From: Lachnospiraceae bacterium
GTDB taxonomy: Bacteria; Bacillota; Clostridia; Lachnospirales; Lachnospiraceae
Reading direction: 5' to 3'
NCBI GenBank assembly: GCA_028689585.1
Contig: JAQVCW010000019.1
Location: 22,612 to 86,611 of the forward strand
DNA: 64,000 bases
Both the position numbers and the translations under genes were made by a program. This document shows positions 53,577 through 61,472 of this stretch, piece by piece. Below the pieces are notes generated by a model that saw only the letters and a program-made list of their open reading frames with translations, did no database searches and had not been told where the DNA came from. Within the stretch, counting starts at the first letter, position 1. Each line of letters starts with the position of its first letter.

Positions 53577-54077
53577 TCAGCCCCTGTGGAAAATACCCTC
53601 AAAGGCCCGCCTGCGTTCAAATAACTCCCGCATGGATACGTATTTATCCGCCAGAACTACAATCCACTCTTCTCTCGAGCCGGGCGGATGCAATGACAGC
53701 GGCCACATATGACGCCGTATTATTTTCTGCGTCTTTTCATCCAGTTCCGGAAGAATGCGGCTGGCGATCTTCACGGAATCAATGGGGTGCTGATGACAGC
53801 ATTCTCTGTTATTTGCAAACTTTTCCGTTCTGCCTATCATTCCAAGATCATGGCACAGCGCTCCTCTTACCACCGCCTGCGTATTGACCAAAATGCCGTG
53901 TCCCTCCAAACTCCGGCAGATAGCAAGGCTCTCATACGCCACCTTCAGAATATGCTCTCCCAGCGATGTGTTAAAATGATGGGGCTGCTCCCACGCAAGC
54001 GCAAACTCCTTTGAGGTAATAATTGACTCCCCATATAATACTAATTCATTGTATAGATCTTCATATTTATTTTTCAT
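53577..54077 (-). CDS. HD-domain phosphohydrolase-like protein
   Basis: The longer frame starts at 54173, but the promoter at 54084-54112 rules this out; the ATG at 54077 gives 166 residues. HD residues: GEHILKVAYESLAI (first His), RGALCHDLGMIG (HD), and a later histidine in HQHPIDSV. The KLADK-like VVLADKYVS near the C-terminus fits HD/HDIG proteins. The substrate is unknown, likely a nucleotide. Its mRNA may be leaderless (see promoter entry). Confidence 0.82.
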   Translation of the reverse strand: MKNKYEDLYNELVLYGESIITSKEFALAWEQPHHFNTSLGEHILKVAYESLAICRSLEGHGILVNTQAVVRGALCHDLGMIGRTEKFANNRECCHQHPIDSVKIASRILPELDEKTQKIIRRHMWPLSLHPPGSREEWIVVLADKYVSMRELFERRRAFEGIFHRG

Positions 54078-54083
54078 AGCCAG

Positions 54084-54112
54084 ATTATAGCACGTTACAG
54101 CGCTTACGTGAA
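54084..54112 (-). promoter_or_regulatory. Promoter suggesting a leaderless mRNA for the HD protein
   Basis: TTCACG (54112-54107) and TATAAT (54089-54084), spacer 17. Only six bases separate the -10 box from the ATG at 54077, so transcription should start at or next to the A of the start codon. No Shine-Dalgarno sequence is present. Confidence 0.65.
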
Positions 54113-54291
54113 CAGATAATATGATTTGGCCGGCATTTTCAAGAACGCCTCTGCTTCCGGCTGACCGCCCCATACAGCAAGGAACGCCGAAAAGCGGCGA
54201 ACGAGACGGCGAGAAAAAGCGGCATACAAAACCTCAAAAGCGAAATTTAATATAAAACAGATATAAATTAATGATAAACATTAAAAAATAA

Positions 54292-54320
54292 TTGACAATC
54301 GTAATTTTAAGTTGTATTCT
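54292..54320 (+). promoter_or_regulatory. Promoter of the DUF2975/XRE pair
   Basis: TTGACA and TATTCT with a 17-base spacer on the plus strand, 34 bases ahead of the ATG; AAAGGAGG follows as ribosome site. The preceding 50 bases are very AT-rich. Confidence 0.8.
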
Positions 54321-54354
54321 GTAGCCATAATCCATAATTTAAAGGAGGTTGAAA

Positions 54355-54942
54355 ATGAAAGAGTTATCAAAAATTGCAAAAGGACTTGATATTTTTTTGC
54401 AAATTGTGTTCTGGTTACTTCTGGTAATGTGTGCAGCTGCTGTCGTGGTTGCTGCCGTGATGTTAATCGGCGGTGAACAGCTTTGGCAGCAAAATGATTT
54501 TAGTGCAATGGTTCTTTCGTTCAATGGAATTGCCTATAATGGAACTGATATTTCAAGCGTTAATCTCACACAAACATTTCCTATGATGGCAGCACTTTTT
54601 GTGGTGGCAGGGCCTATTGTTCTGTATGGTATTCATGTGGTAAGAAAAATGCTGCAGCCGATGAAGGAAGGCAGACCGTTTGATACCGCCGTAAGTAAAA
54701 ACTTTAAGAAGCTTGGCTGGTTTTCCCTGATTTATGGAATTGCAGAGATTATAATTAAGGCAATCTCTCAACATTTTGTGATAAGTGCATTATCAGAAGC
54801 AGCGCTTCCGTCAGGTTCCATTCTTAGTGTTGAACATATGTATGATGGCAGTTTTATTCTTATTGCTGTTCTTCTGTTCTTGTTTTCTTATATTTTTAGA
54901 TACGGTGAGGAATTGCAAACACAGGCAGATGAGACGCTGTAA
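54355..54942 (+). CDS. DUF2975-family membrane protein
   Basis: ATG 54355 behind AAAGGAGG, 195 residues. Four hydrophobic segments (about 10-37, 75-97, 120-142 and 160-182) and the PMKEGRPFDTAVSKNFKKLG loop match DUF2975 proteins. These are usually encoded next to a small XRE regulator, as here, and are thought to be a membrane partner of it; the function is not established. Confidence 0.87.
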   Translation: MKELSKIAKGLDIFLQIVFWLLLVMCAAAVVVAAVMLIGGEQLWQQNDFSAMVLSFNGIAYNGTDISSVNLTQTFPMMAALFVVAGPIVLYGIHVVRKMLQPMKEGRPFDTAVSKNFKKLGWFSLIYGIAEIIIKAISQHFVISALSEAALPSGSILSVEHMYDGSFILIAVLLFLFSYIFRYGEELQTQADETL

Positions 54943-54955
54943 GGAGGGATATTAT

Positions 54956-55177
54956 ATGGCTATTATTTTAAGGCTTGACCGAGTGATGGCTGACCGCAAA
55001 ATATCTCTTAATGACCTTGCGGCAAAGGTCGGAATTGCAAATGTCAATCTCTCGAAAATCAAAACAGGGAAAATCAGCGCTATCCGGTTTTCAACGCTGG
55101 AAGCAATTTGTGATGTCCTTGATTGTCAGCCGGGAGATATTCTCGAGTTCAAACGCGAAGAAAACAATACAAAATAA
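54956..55177 (+). CDS. XRE-family helix-turn-helix regulator (YozG-like)
   Basis: A 73-residue Cro/CI-type DNA-binding protein (ISLNDLAAKVGIANVNLSKI, then FSTLEAICDVLDCQPGDIL), 13 bases behind the DUF2975 gene with a GGAGGG site. The pair is a recurring two-gene unit in Firmicutes. It probably regulates its own operon. Confidence 0.92.
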   Translation: MAIILRLDRVMADRKISLNDLAAKVGIANVNLSKIKTGKISAIRFSTLEAICDVLDCQPGDILEFKREENNTK

Positions 55178-55255
55178 GCGTGTATCAACAATGCAGGTTA
55201 AATTTACGCTTTCCTTATTGACAAAATCCAAATGGCTGTTTATTTATAATTAATT

Positions 55256-55284
55256 TTGTATTTTCTCAGCCTGCATGTTATAAT
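55256..55284 (+). promoter_or_regulatory. Promoter of the small zinc-ribbon gene
   Basis: TTGTAT and TATAAT with an exact 17-base spacer. A second, stronger -35-like TTGACA lies at 55218-55223 with a poorer -10. About 60 bases of leader precede the AAAGGAGG site. Confidence 0.75.
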
Positions 55285-55349
55285 CAATATATGTATTCAA
55301 CTTATTTTCACTAATCAAGGCTTTATCACTTTGTAAAGGAGGCAATCAA

Positions 55350-55529
55350 ATGGCACTTTTAGACGGATGTCAGGAAGGCAAAAAAACTCCTGTCCTGAAA
55401 GAGGTAAAATGCCCAAAATGCGGGCAGATCATTGAAGTTTTTGAAAAAGAGGGCAAGACGGTTGAAGAGACTGTCTGTGATGCATGCCAATATGTTGTAA
55501 ACGAAGGAACCTATCTTTCTGAACTTTAA
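55350..55529 (+). CDS. 59-residue zinc-ribbon-like protein
   Basis: ATG at 55350, eight bases behind AAAGGAGG, 59 codons to TAA. Two knuckles, CPKC (residues 21-24) and CDAC (43-46), are spaced as in a small zinc ribbon, with charged flanks. The gene has its own promoter and a very strong terminator, which supports a real, separately expressed product. I do not recognise a named family. A role as a nucleic-acid- or protein-binding zinc ribbon is possible but unproven. Confidence 0.78.
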   Translation: MALLDGCQEGKKTPVLKEVKCPKCGQIIEVFEKEGKTVEETVCDACQYVVNEGTYLSEL

Positions 55530-55540
55530 CCGTGAACAAA

Positions 55541-55593
55541 AACTTCCTTTGATGCCAGGACCAACAGGGCAGGGCATCAAAGGAAGTTTTTTT
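55541..55593. terminator. Strong bidirectional terminator
   Basis: AACTTCCTTTGATGCC (55541-55556) and its exact complement (55573-55588) form a 16-bp stem followed by seven T on the plus strand. AAAAA on the left side gives a T-run on the minus strand as well, so it can also serve the convergent MATE gene. Confidence 0.93.
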
Positions 55594-55669
55594 ATTTTTT
55601 AAACAGACTGTGCACTCTATCCCCCATACATCTTTTATCTGTTCTCTGCACCCATTTTTGACGCAGGAC

Positions 55670-57016
55670 TTATCTGCTTTTCATTTTCCGAAGGGCCCAC
55701 AAACATACGATGGTGCTGTAGGTTCCGGCAGTGACCCATGCGGACTGATCCGTATAGCAGATAGCCGCATATCCGTAGATCGGAACCAGTATCATGCTGA
55801 AAGACGTTCTGGCTATCATCTCGATCACGCCCGCAAAAACCGCTCTTCCCGGATAGCCCAGCGCCTGGACACTGGCGCGGCAGATGTTGACCAACGCCAG
55901 CATCCAGTAAAAATAGCCCAGGCAGCGCAGAAATTGTGCCGCTGCATCCAATACCTCCACTGAATCCGATGTAAGGAAAAGAGAGGCCAGATTTCTTCCA
56001 AATAAAATCAGTGCAATGCCTGCGGCGATCCCATAGGCGACCCCAACTGCCATTCCCTGCAAAATTCCTTTTTTCACCCGGTCGAACTTCCGGGCGCCAT
56101 AGTTCTGGCCTACGTAGGTGGCCAATGCCGTTGCCAGAGCATCAAACGGACATATGGTAAAAAGCTTGATTTTCGTCCCTGCCGTAAAGCCGGAAACACA
56201 GATACTGCCAAGGCTGTTATTCGCCGACTGCATTACCATGCTGCCGATTGCCGTAATAGAAAACTGAATGCCCATCGGAATCCCCATGCCCAGCAAATGA
56301 AATACCGTCTTTTTCTTCCAAATTCTGTCTTCTTTTTTCGGCTGAATGATCAAAACTGCCTTACAGATATAGATCAGGCAGAAAAATCCGCTCAGAGCCT
56401 GAGATGCCGTGGTGGCAATGGCCGCTCCGGCACAGCCCAGATGCAGTACCGCCACGCAGAAAAAATCCAAAAAGATATTGAGTACTGCAGATACGGTAAG
56501 AAACAAAAACGGCATACGGCTGTTTCCCACTGCCCGTAAAATACTGGACAGATAATTATAAAGAAAGGTAAAGGGAATGCCCAGAAAAATAATCAGCAGA
56601 TATCTGTATGCATCCGGGTAGATATCCTCCGGTGTCCTCAAAATATGTAAAATACGGGGACATAAAAGTGAGGTCAGCAGAGTGATCACCGCCGCCAGCA
56701 CCAGCGTCAGCAAAATACCATGATAGATGAAGCTGCGCATCCGCGGATAATCCTTTGCGCCAAAATTCTGTGCTACCGGTATCGAAAATCCCGCACAGCT
56801 TCCTCCGCAAAATCCCAGTACCAAAAACAGCACGCTGCTGGATGCACCCACGCTGGCCAGCGCACTGGCCCCCAGCATTCTTCCCACGATCATGGCATCC
56901 ACCAGATTATATGTCTGCTGCACTACATTGCTCAGCAGCAGCGGCAGCATAAACTTCAGGATCAATGGCAGCGGCCTGCCTTCCGTCATACTCTTTACCG
57001 TCGAATCATTTTCCAT
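55670..57016 (-). CDS. MATE-family efflux transporter
   Basis: A 448-residue membrane protein with about 12 helices and the MATE N-terminal pattern (PLPLILKFMLPLLLSNVVQQ, then NLVDAMIVGRMLGASALASVG), repeated in the second half (FTAGTKIKLFTICPFDALAT). Exports cationic compounds or drugs with Na+ or H+; the substrate is unknown. It stands alone, with hairpins upstream and the shared terminator downstream. Confidence 0.92.
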   Translation of the reverse strand: MENDSTVKSMTEGRPLPLILKFMLPLLLSNVVQQTYNLVDAMIVGRMLGASALASVGASSSVLFLVLGFCGGSCAGFSIPVAQNFGAKDYPRMRSFIYHGILLTLVLAAVITLLTSLLCPRILHILRTPEDIYPDAYRYLLIIFLGIPFTFLYNYLSSILRAVGNSRMPFLFLTVSAVLNIFLDFFCVAVLHLGCAGAAIATTASQALSGFFCLIYICKAVLIIQPKKEDRIWKKKTVFHLLGMGIPMGIQFSITAIGSMVMQSANNSLGSICVSGFTAGTKIKLFTICPFDALATALATYVGQNYGARKFDRVKKGILQGMAVGVAYGIAAGIALILFGRNLASLFLTSDSVEVLDAAAQFLRCLGYFYWMLALVNICRASVQALGYPGRAVFAGVIEMIARTSFSMILVPIYGYAAICYTDQSAWVTAGTYSTIVCLWALRKMKSR

Positions 57017-57135
57017 TTCTCTTTCCAGCTTTCTCTGTTAAAGTAATCACTGCCTGGTATAAGCGAATCATAAGGTTATCCAGGAACGCTTATACTAATA
57101 TACCACCCTCTTTCCATGGATGCAAGACACAGAAA

Positions 57136-57156
57136 CGGCCGGTTTCAAACCGGCCG
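57136..57156 (-). terminator. Possible terminator upstream of the MATE gene
   Basis: A perfect CGGCCGGTTT/AAACCGGCCG palindrome followed by TTTCTGT on the minus strand. It may end the redox operon transcript. Confidence 0.55.
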
Positions 57157-57245
57157 CTGAAATTCGCTGCTGTTTACAGGCAAGCCTGCTCCCTTCGCAT
57201 TCGCAGTATACATCTTTTACTTATCCGATAGACTTTCCATGACAG

Positions 57246-57283
57246 CCTCGCATCAAGAACGCCTCTGCGTTCTTGATGCGAGG
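57246..57283. repeat. Perfect 17-bp hairpin carrying the CAAGAACGCCTCTG motif
   Basis: CCTCGCATCAAGAACGC and its exact complement flank a CTCT loop, directly behind the stop of the ferredoxin-type gene. The 14-mer CAAGAACGCCTCTG, half of this hairpin, also occurs alone at 7644-7657 and 54140-54153 beside other gene ends. Confidence 0.78.
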
Positions 57284-57291
57284 TGGGAGTC

Positions 57292-58203
57292 TCATCTTTT
57301 TTCAAGATGAATTGCCCCCACCGGGCAGGCTCTTTTGCAGTCACCGCAGCGGATGCACTCTGCAGAATTGATATTTGTCAACACAGGCACCTGCATTTTG
57401 CATTGTTTTTCACATTTTCCACAATGAATACAGGCGCTTTGATCCACTTCCATCCGAAAAAAGCTAAATCTGTTAAACAGACCATAAATAGCCCCCAGAG
57501 GACAGATGTACTTGCAAAATGGTCTGTATATTAGAATAGAAGAAATAATTGTCAAAAATAACAAAAACAGCTTCCAGGTAAACAGCACTCCGATCATGCT
57601 GCGCAGCGATTGATTCATCAGAGTCAAAAAGACACCGCCCTCCAGAGTTCCGGCAGGGCAGATGTATTTGCAGAACCACGGATCCCCAATGCCAAACTCA
57701 TCACTGATAAAAAGCGGCAGACCGATTACAAATACTGCTAATATCACATATTTCAGGTAACGAAGTACCTTGTCCACTTTAGGCGGCACAGTGATTTTGG
57801 GTGTCTTGATTTTATAAAGTAAATCCTGAATAAATCCAAACAGACACAAAAAACCACACACAGCCCTGCCCAGCACCGCCCCGAATAAAAGAAGCGTACC
57901 TGCTATGTAATAAGGAATTCCCTTTTGATTTCCGCTGATCTGCGCCTGCAGGGATCCGATGGGACAGGCCCCCACCGCTCCCGGACAGGAATAGCAGTTC
58001 AGACCCGGCACGCAGATTGATTTGCTTTTGCCCTGCCAGATTGTTCCGCTCCAAAATCCTTTGAAATTGGCATTCGCCAGGAGTGCAGCCGCCAGTTGGA
58101 TCAGGTGGCGCTTATTTCTGATCATGCCCTGCCGTATCTTTTCCATCCTGCTTTGCTTCTTTTCCTGGCGTTCCTGCCTGTTTTCATTTTTCTCCTGCTG
58201 CAT
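57292..58203 (-). CDS. NapH-like membrane protein with two 4Fe-4S clusters
   Basis: A 303-residue protein: basic N-terminus, about five membrane helices, paired cysteine motifs in NCYSCPGAVGACPIGS and KYICPAGTLEGG, and KYICPLGAIYG, then a C-terminal ferredoxin domain with CIHCGKCEKQC and CIRCGDCKRACPVG. NapH/YccM-type proteins move electrons from or to the quinone pool. It lies 18 bases behind the CXXC peptide gene and is the last gene of the operon. Confidence 0.9.
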   Translation of the reverse strand: MQQEKNENRQERQEKKQSRMEKIRQGMIRNKRHLIQLAAALLANANFKGFWSGTIWQGKSKSICVPGLNCYSCPGAVGACPIGSLQAQISGNQKGIPYYIAGTLLLFGAVLGRAVCGFLCLFGFIQDLLYKIKTPKITVPPKVDKVLRYLKYVILAVFVIGLPLFISDEFGIGDPWFCKYICPAGTLEGGVFLTLMNQSLRSMIGVLFTWKLFLLFLTIISSILIYRPFCKYICPLGAIYGLFNRFSFFRMEVDQSACIHCGKCEKQCKMQVPVLTNINSAECIRCGDCKRACPVGAIHLEKR

Positions 58204-58221
58204 CTTTTCACCCTTTCAGCT

Positions 58222-58368
58222 TCATCCGATCCCGATGCATTCCAGACAGATATGGACTGCTTTTTGCAGCACCATTTCCGGCTGTCTTTGCTGTATCCCT
58301 GCTGCGATCAATAGCAGTGCAGCCGCCAGCACGCAGATTCGGATGAGCCCTGTTTTATTTCGCTTCAT
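58222..58368 (-). CDS. CD1871A-family CXXC peptide
   Basis: ATG at 58368, 48 codons to TGA at 58222; it is not captured by a 60-residue cutoff. One membrane helix (ICVLAAALLLIAAGI) is followed by QKAVHICLECIGIG, ending just behind the C-x2-C pair. This matches the CD1871A-type CXXC peptides that accompany NapH-like ferredoxins in Clostridia, as far as I recall. The CXXC presumably sits at the outer membrane face and may exchange electrons or a metal with its neighbours. Confidence 0.82.
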   Translation of the reverse strand: MKRNKTGLIRICVLAAALLLIAAGIQQRQPEMVLQKAVHICLECIGIG

Positions 58369-58395
58369 ATGTCTGTCTCCATTTTGACTATCCGG

Positions 58396-58809
58396 TCAGC
58401 GCTGAAAAATCCTGTCCTGAATCATTCCAATCGTAACGCTCTCCAGATAAGCTTCGCACTTTAAATTCATATTTTCATAAATATCGTCCATGACCGCCCC
58501 CATGCCGGAGGCAATCTGGCAGTCCATGTCCACGCTTCCGGATCTCCAGTTGGTGGATACCGCTGTTTCTTCCAGTGCATTCAAAACCTGACGCAGCGTA
58601 ATTGCTTCCGAATGGTCAATGCAATGGTATCCGCTTCCTTTCCCCTCAGATGATCTCACCAGGCCAAAATGTTTCAGCCGTGCCATCACCTTTCTCACTC
58701 TGGCAGAGTTTGTACAGATATTGGCCGCCAGCTCATCGCTGGTAACAATGGTATCTTTATGCAGCAGGAAAACAAGTCCATGAACTGCTAATGAAAATTC
58801 TGCTGTCAT
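58396..58809 (-). CDS. Rrf2-family transcriptional regulator
   Basis: GGAG five bases before ATG 58809 sets a 137-residue form. Winged helix (TSDELAANICTNSARVRKVM, then LKHFGLVRSSEGKGSGY) and C-terminal helix typical of Rrf2 proteins. It has four cysteines, but not in the IscR C-x5-C-x5-C cluster pattern. Rrf2 members sense Fe-S status, NO, thiols or cysteine supply. It sits inside the redox operon whose promoter carries an AACTGTAA/TTACAGTT dyad, its likely operator. Confidence 0.88.
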   Translation of the reverse strand: MTAEFSLAVHGLVFLLHKDTIVTSDELAANICTNSARVRKVMARLKHFGLVRSSEGKGSGYHCIDHSEAITLRQVLNALEETAVSTNWRSGSVDMDCQIASGMGAVMDDIYENMNLKCEAYLESVTIGMIQDRIFQR

Positions 58810-58870
58810 TTTTTCTCCTTCGGCAGATAAATTATTGCCCACCGCCTATAGAGGCGGCCGGTGCACTCCC

Positions 58871-59731
58871 TCACTGTGCACTCACCTCATCAATAATTGC
58901 GCTCCAGTCTTCCTTGCTGCGGGAACCTACGTAGGTCTCTCCCACTTGTTCTCCGTCAGCATTCACAAAAAATGTGGTAGGTACTGAATAAATACCGCCA
59001 AGCCCTGCCTGAATCAAATCGCTTGTAGGCAGGAGATGCACATATTCCGCTCCGGTCTGCGCTGCCAGGGCTCTGGCCTGCTCCACCTGACTCTGCACAA
59101 TCGTACCATCGGAATTTCTGGTGTCGATCACCACCCCGGCAATCTGCACTCCTTTATCCGCGTACTCCTGACTCAATTCACCCAGCTCCGGCATTTCCCG
59201 AAGACACGGTCCGCAGTAGGTAGCCCATACGTTGACCATCGTCAGTTCCGCTGATGCAAAAAAACTTTCATCCCTTATCTGGCCATTCAGATCCGCTGCC
59301 CGGAAGGATGCCAGTGTAGCCGCCTTATCCTCCCATGGCGTATCCACAGTTTCATAGGTCCAGTCATTGATGCCGCCAAAATCACTGACCTTCGTATACC
59401 CCAGCTCCATCAGCTTCGCCGCTGCCTGTGCACTGCGGTTGCCGCTCCTACAATAAATCAGAATCTCCGCATCCTCAACCGGAAGAAGATCCGGCTTTAT
59501 CTCCCCGATCTCTTCGTTTGGGATCAGCACTGCGCCCTCGATATGTCCTGCATCATATTCTTCCTTCGTCCGCACATCTACCACCACAACGGGATCACCG
59601 CTCTGCATTCTCTCATATGCCTGCCCAGCTGTAAGCTTTGACACTCCGTTCTCCTCCGCCAGTGCACCACCTGCCATCAGTAATCCAATAATGCCTGTCA
59701 CAAAACCCAAAAATCCTGCTTTCTTCCTCAT
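58871..59731 (-). CDS. Secreted rhodanese-thioredoxin fusion protein
   Basis: A 286-residue protein with an N-terminal signal sequence or anchor (about 1-25), a rhodanese domain (about 30-130, active Cys94 in CRSGNRS), and a TlpA/ResA-like thioredoxin domain (about 145-283, WATYCGPC with Cys173 and Cys176, cis-Pro region SVPTTFFV). The combination suggests handling of persulfide sulfur or disulfides outside the cell membrane, with electrons from the NapH-like partner. It is the first gene of the operon. Confidence 0.9.
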   Translation of the reverse strand: MRKKAGFLGFVTGIIGLLMAGGALAEENGVSKLTAGQAYERMQSGDPVVVVDVRTKEEYDAGHIEGAVLIPNEEIGEIKPDLLPVEDAEILIYCRSGNRSAQAAAKLMELGYTKVSDFGGINDWTYETVDTPWEDKAATLASFRAADLNGQIRDESFFASAELTMVNVWATYCGPCLREMPELGELSQEYADKGVQIAGVVIDTRNSDGTIVQSQVEQARALAAQTGAEYVHLLPTSDLIQAGLGGIYSVPTTFFVNADGEQVGETYVGSRSKEDWSAIIDEVSAQ

Positions 59732-59772
59732 AAAAATCTCCTTTCTATTTAACCTGTCAGCGTCCTCTTTGT

Positions 59773-59808
59773 AACTGTAATTATATCAGTTACAGTTGCG
59801 CTTGTCAA
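59773..59808 (-). promoter_or_regulatory. Promoter with overlapping operator dyad of the redox operon
   Basis: TTGACA (59808-59803) and TATAAT (59785-59780), spacer 17. The inverted repeat AACTGTAA (59773-59780) / TTACAGTT (59790-59797) straddles the -10 box; a second overlapping dyad is GTAACTG/CAGTTAC. An Rrf2 dimer bound here would block transcription. Confidence 0.83.
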
Positions 59809-59844
59809 GCATTATGATTTCTGAAATTTTGGATTTGGGCGCAC

Positions 59845-60927
59845 TTAGCTCACCGGAATAATCTGAAGCTCCTTCGGATAGTGATTCATAATTTCCGCCC
59901 CTTCTTCTGTCACGATCACCAGGTCTTCAATGCGTACTCCCACCTTACCCGGAACATAAATTCCAGGCTCCACGGAAAATGTCATGCCCGGCTGCGCCAG
60001 AATCTCGCTGACCGGTGAGACATCTCCCTTTTCATGCACTTCACGTCCGATAAAATGCCCCAGCCTGTGCGTAAAACATGCTCCATAACCCTCATCTGTA
60101 ATAATTTTTCTTGCAGTTTGATCAATTTCTTTCAGAACCATGCCCGCTTTGATCGCCTTTTCCGCCGCAAGCTGCGCCTTCAATACCGTTTCATAGATCT
60201 TTCTGCTCTCTTCATCCACATGTCCGTAGAAAAAAGTTCTGGTCATATCCGAACAATAGCCATCTTTGATACAGCCCACATCAAACAGAACACAGTCCCC
60301 TTCTTTTAAGACCGTATCATCCGGCTCGTGATGACCTGCCGCCGCATTTGCTCCAAAGCCCACCAGCGGGGTAAAAGAATAATCATCCGCGCCAAGTTCA
60401 CGGTAAATATCCAGCATCTGATTCGCCACCTGTTTTTCCGTAACTCTGGCATGGATCAGCTCCTTGAATTTTGCCATAGCCAGATCATTGATATGGGACA
60501 CCGTGCGCATCCGTTCCAGCTCTTCCTCATCCTTTCTGGCACGAACCTTATCCACGCAGAAAGAGGAAAGGCGATAGCTCTTCGCAGCATTTAATTCCAT
60601 CAGCCGCAGCAAAGATACCGCCTTCAGCCCATCATCCACTCCCAGCGGCTTGTTCTTATCGATCCGGGAACACAGCAGTCTGCAGGCATCCTGTCCATCC
60701 TCATACCACAGGATATCAATGCCGTTCACCTCATCCAGTGTAAATAACCGGTTGGAAACCAGGCAGTGTTCTTTGCTGCTGCTGATAAACAACGCCCAGA
60801 ATCTCTCCCAGGGTTCTTCATAATGCCCTGCCAGATAATGAATGGAATGAGGATTCGTCAGAAGCATCTGCTCAATTCCTGCCTGCTCCATTTCCTTTAA
60901 TACCCGTTCAAATCGTATCTTGTTCAT
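59845..60927 (-). CDS. Xaa-Pro aminopeptidase/dipeptidase (M24 family)
   Basis: A 360-residue metallopeptidase: creatinase-like N-terminal domain (about 1-125) and pita-bread catalytic domain with metal ligands in LFDVGCIKDGYCSDMTRTF (two Asp), HRLGHFIGREVH (His), SVEPGIYVPG and GVRIEDLVIV (two Glu). It removes residues ahead of proline from peptides in the cytoplasm. GGGAGG precedes the ATG. Confidence 0.93.
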   Translation of the reverse strand: MNKIRFERVLKEMEQAGIEQMLLTNPHSIHYLAGHYEEPWERFWALFISSSKEHCLVSNRLFTLDEVNGIDILWYEDGQDACRLLCSRIDKNKPLGVDDGLKAVSLLRLMELNAAKSYRLSSFCVDKVRARKDEEELERMRTVSHINDLAMAKFKELIHARVTEKQVANQMLDIYRELGADDYSFTPLVGFGANAAAGHHEPDDTVLKEGDCVLFDVGCIKDGYCSDMTRTFFYGHVDEESRKIYETVLKAQLAAEKAIKAGMVLKEIDQTARKIITDEGYGACFTHRLGHFIGREVHEKGDVSPVSEILAQPGMTFSVEPGIYVPGKVGVRIEDLVIVTEEGAEIMNHYPKELQIIPVS

Positions 60928-60998
60928 ATTTTATGCCTCCCGTTACTGAATATAAGCTCATTTCATTCAAACTGAATGGCCTTTAAAAATCCGCTTTC

Positions 60999-61027
60999 AG
61001 CATATCACACAATTTTTATCTTTACAA
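60999..61027 (-). promoter_or_regulatory. Promoter of the M24 peptidase gene
   Basis: TTGTAA (61027-61022) and TATGCT (61004-60999), spacer 17, on the minus strand about 70 bases ahead of the start codon. Confidence 0.6.
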
Positions 61028-61094
61028 TGTGATAATGCTTCCGGAAGTAATCCATTGAACCATATCAGCAGCACATATTTCTCCTGTCATATTA

Positions 61095-61350
61095 GGATAA
61101 ACGCATCAATGTAATTGTGCGAAAACCAGAAATAATTCAAAGTAAAAAGTAATAATAGATTGAATATTTATAATAACATTAGTGCTATATAGTTGACTGT
61201 TATGGATCTGATATGGCGCAGTTGGCTCTGCATAGACTAAAAATGGTCAAAGTTCAATAATATGTAATACATTTAAACGGCCAAAAAGTGTATGGAACAA
61301 ATCAATGCTAAAAGTCAATAGCTTTTACAAAAGAAATGATGCGTTTATCC
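61095..61350. repeat. Inverted-repeat-flanked AT-rich spacer
   Basis: GGATAAACGCATCA (61095-61108) recurs as its exact reverse complement at 61337-61350. CTGTCATATTA lies next to each copy in direct orientation (61084-61094 and 61354-61364). The roughly 230 bases between are AT-rich and show no gene. The layout resembles a small non-autonomous element or a regulatory loop. Confidence 0.7.
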
Positions 61351-61381
61351 TGCCTGTCATATTAAGTCGAGCGTCTTATTA

Positions 61382-61410
61382 TTGTAAAATTACACTCTCT
61401 ATGCTATAAT
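61382..61410 (+). promoter_or_regulatory. Promoter of the GGDEF gene
   Basis: TTGTAA and TATAAT with a 17-base spacer on the plus strand; the leader to the start codon is about 55 bases. Confidence 0.78.
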
Positions 61411-61472
61411 TTTGGTACATTTTTAGATATATTTACTGCTTCGAAGTAAAAAAATTGATTGGAAGTATGGAT

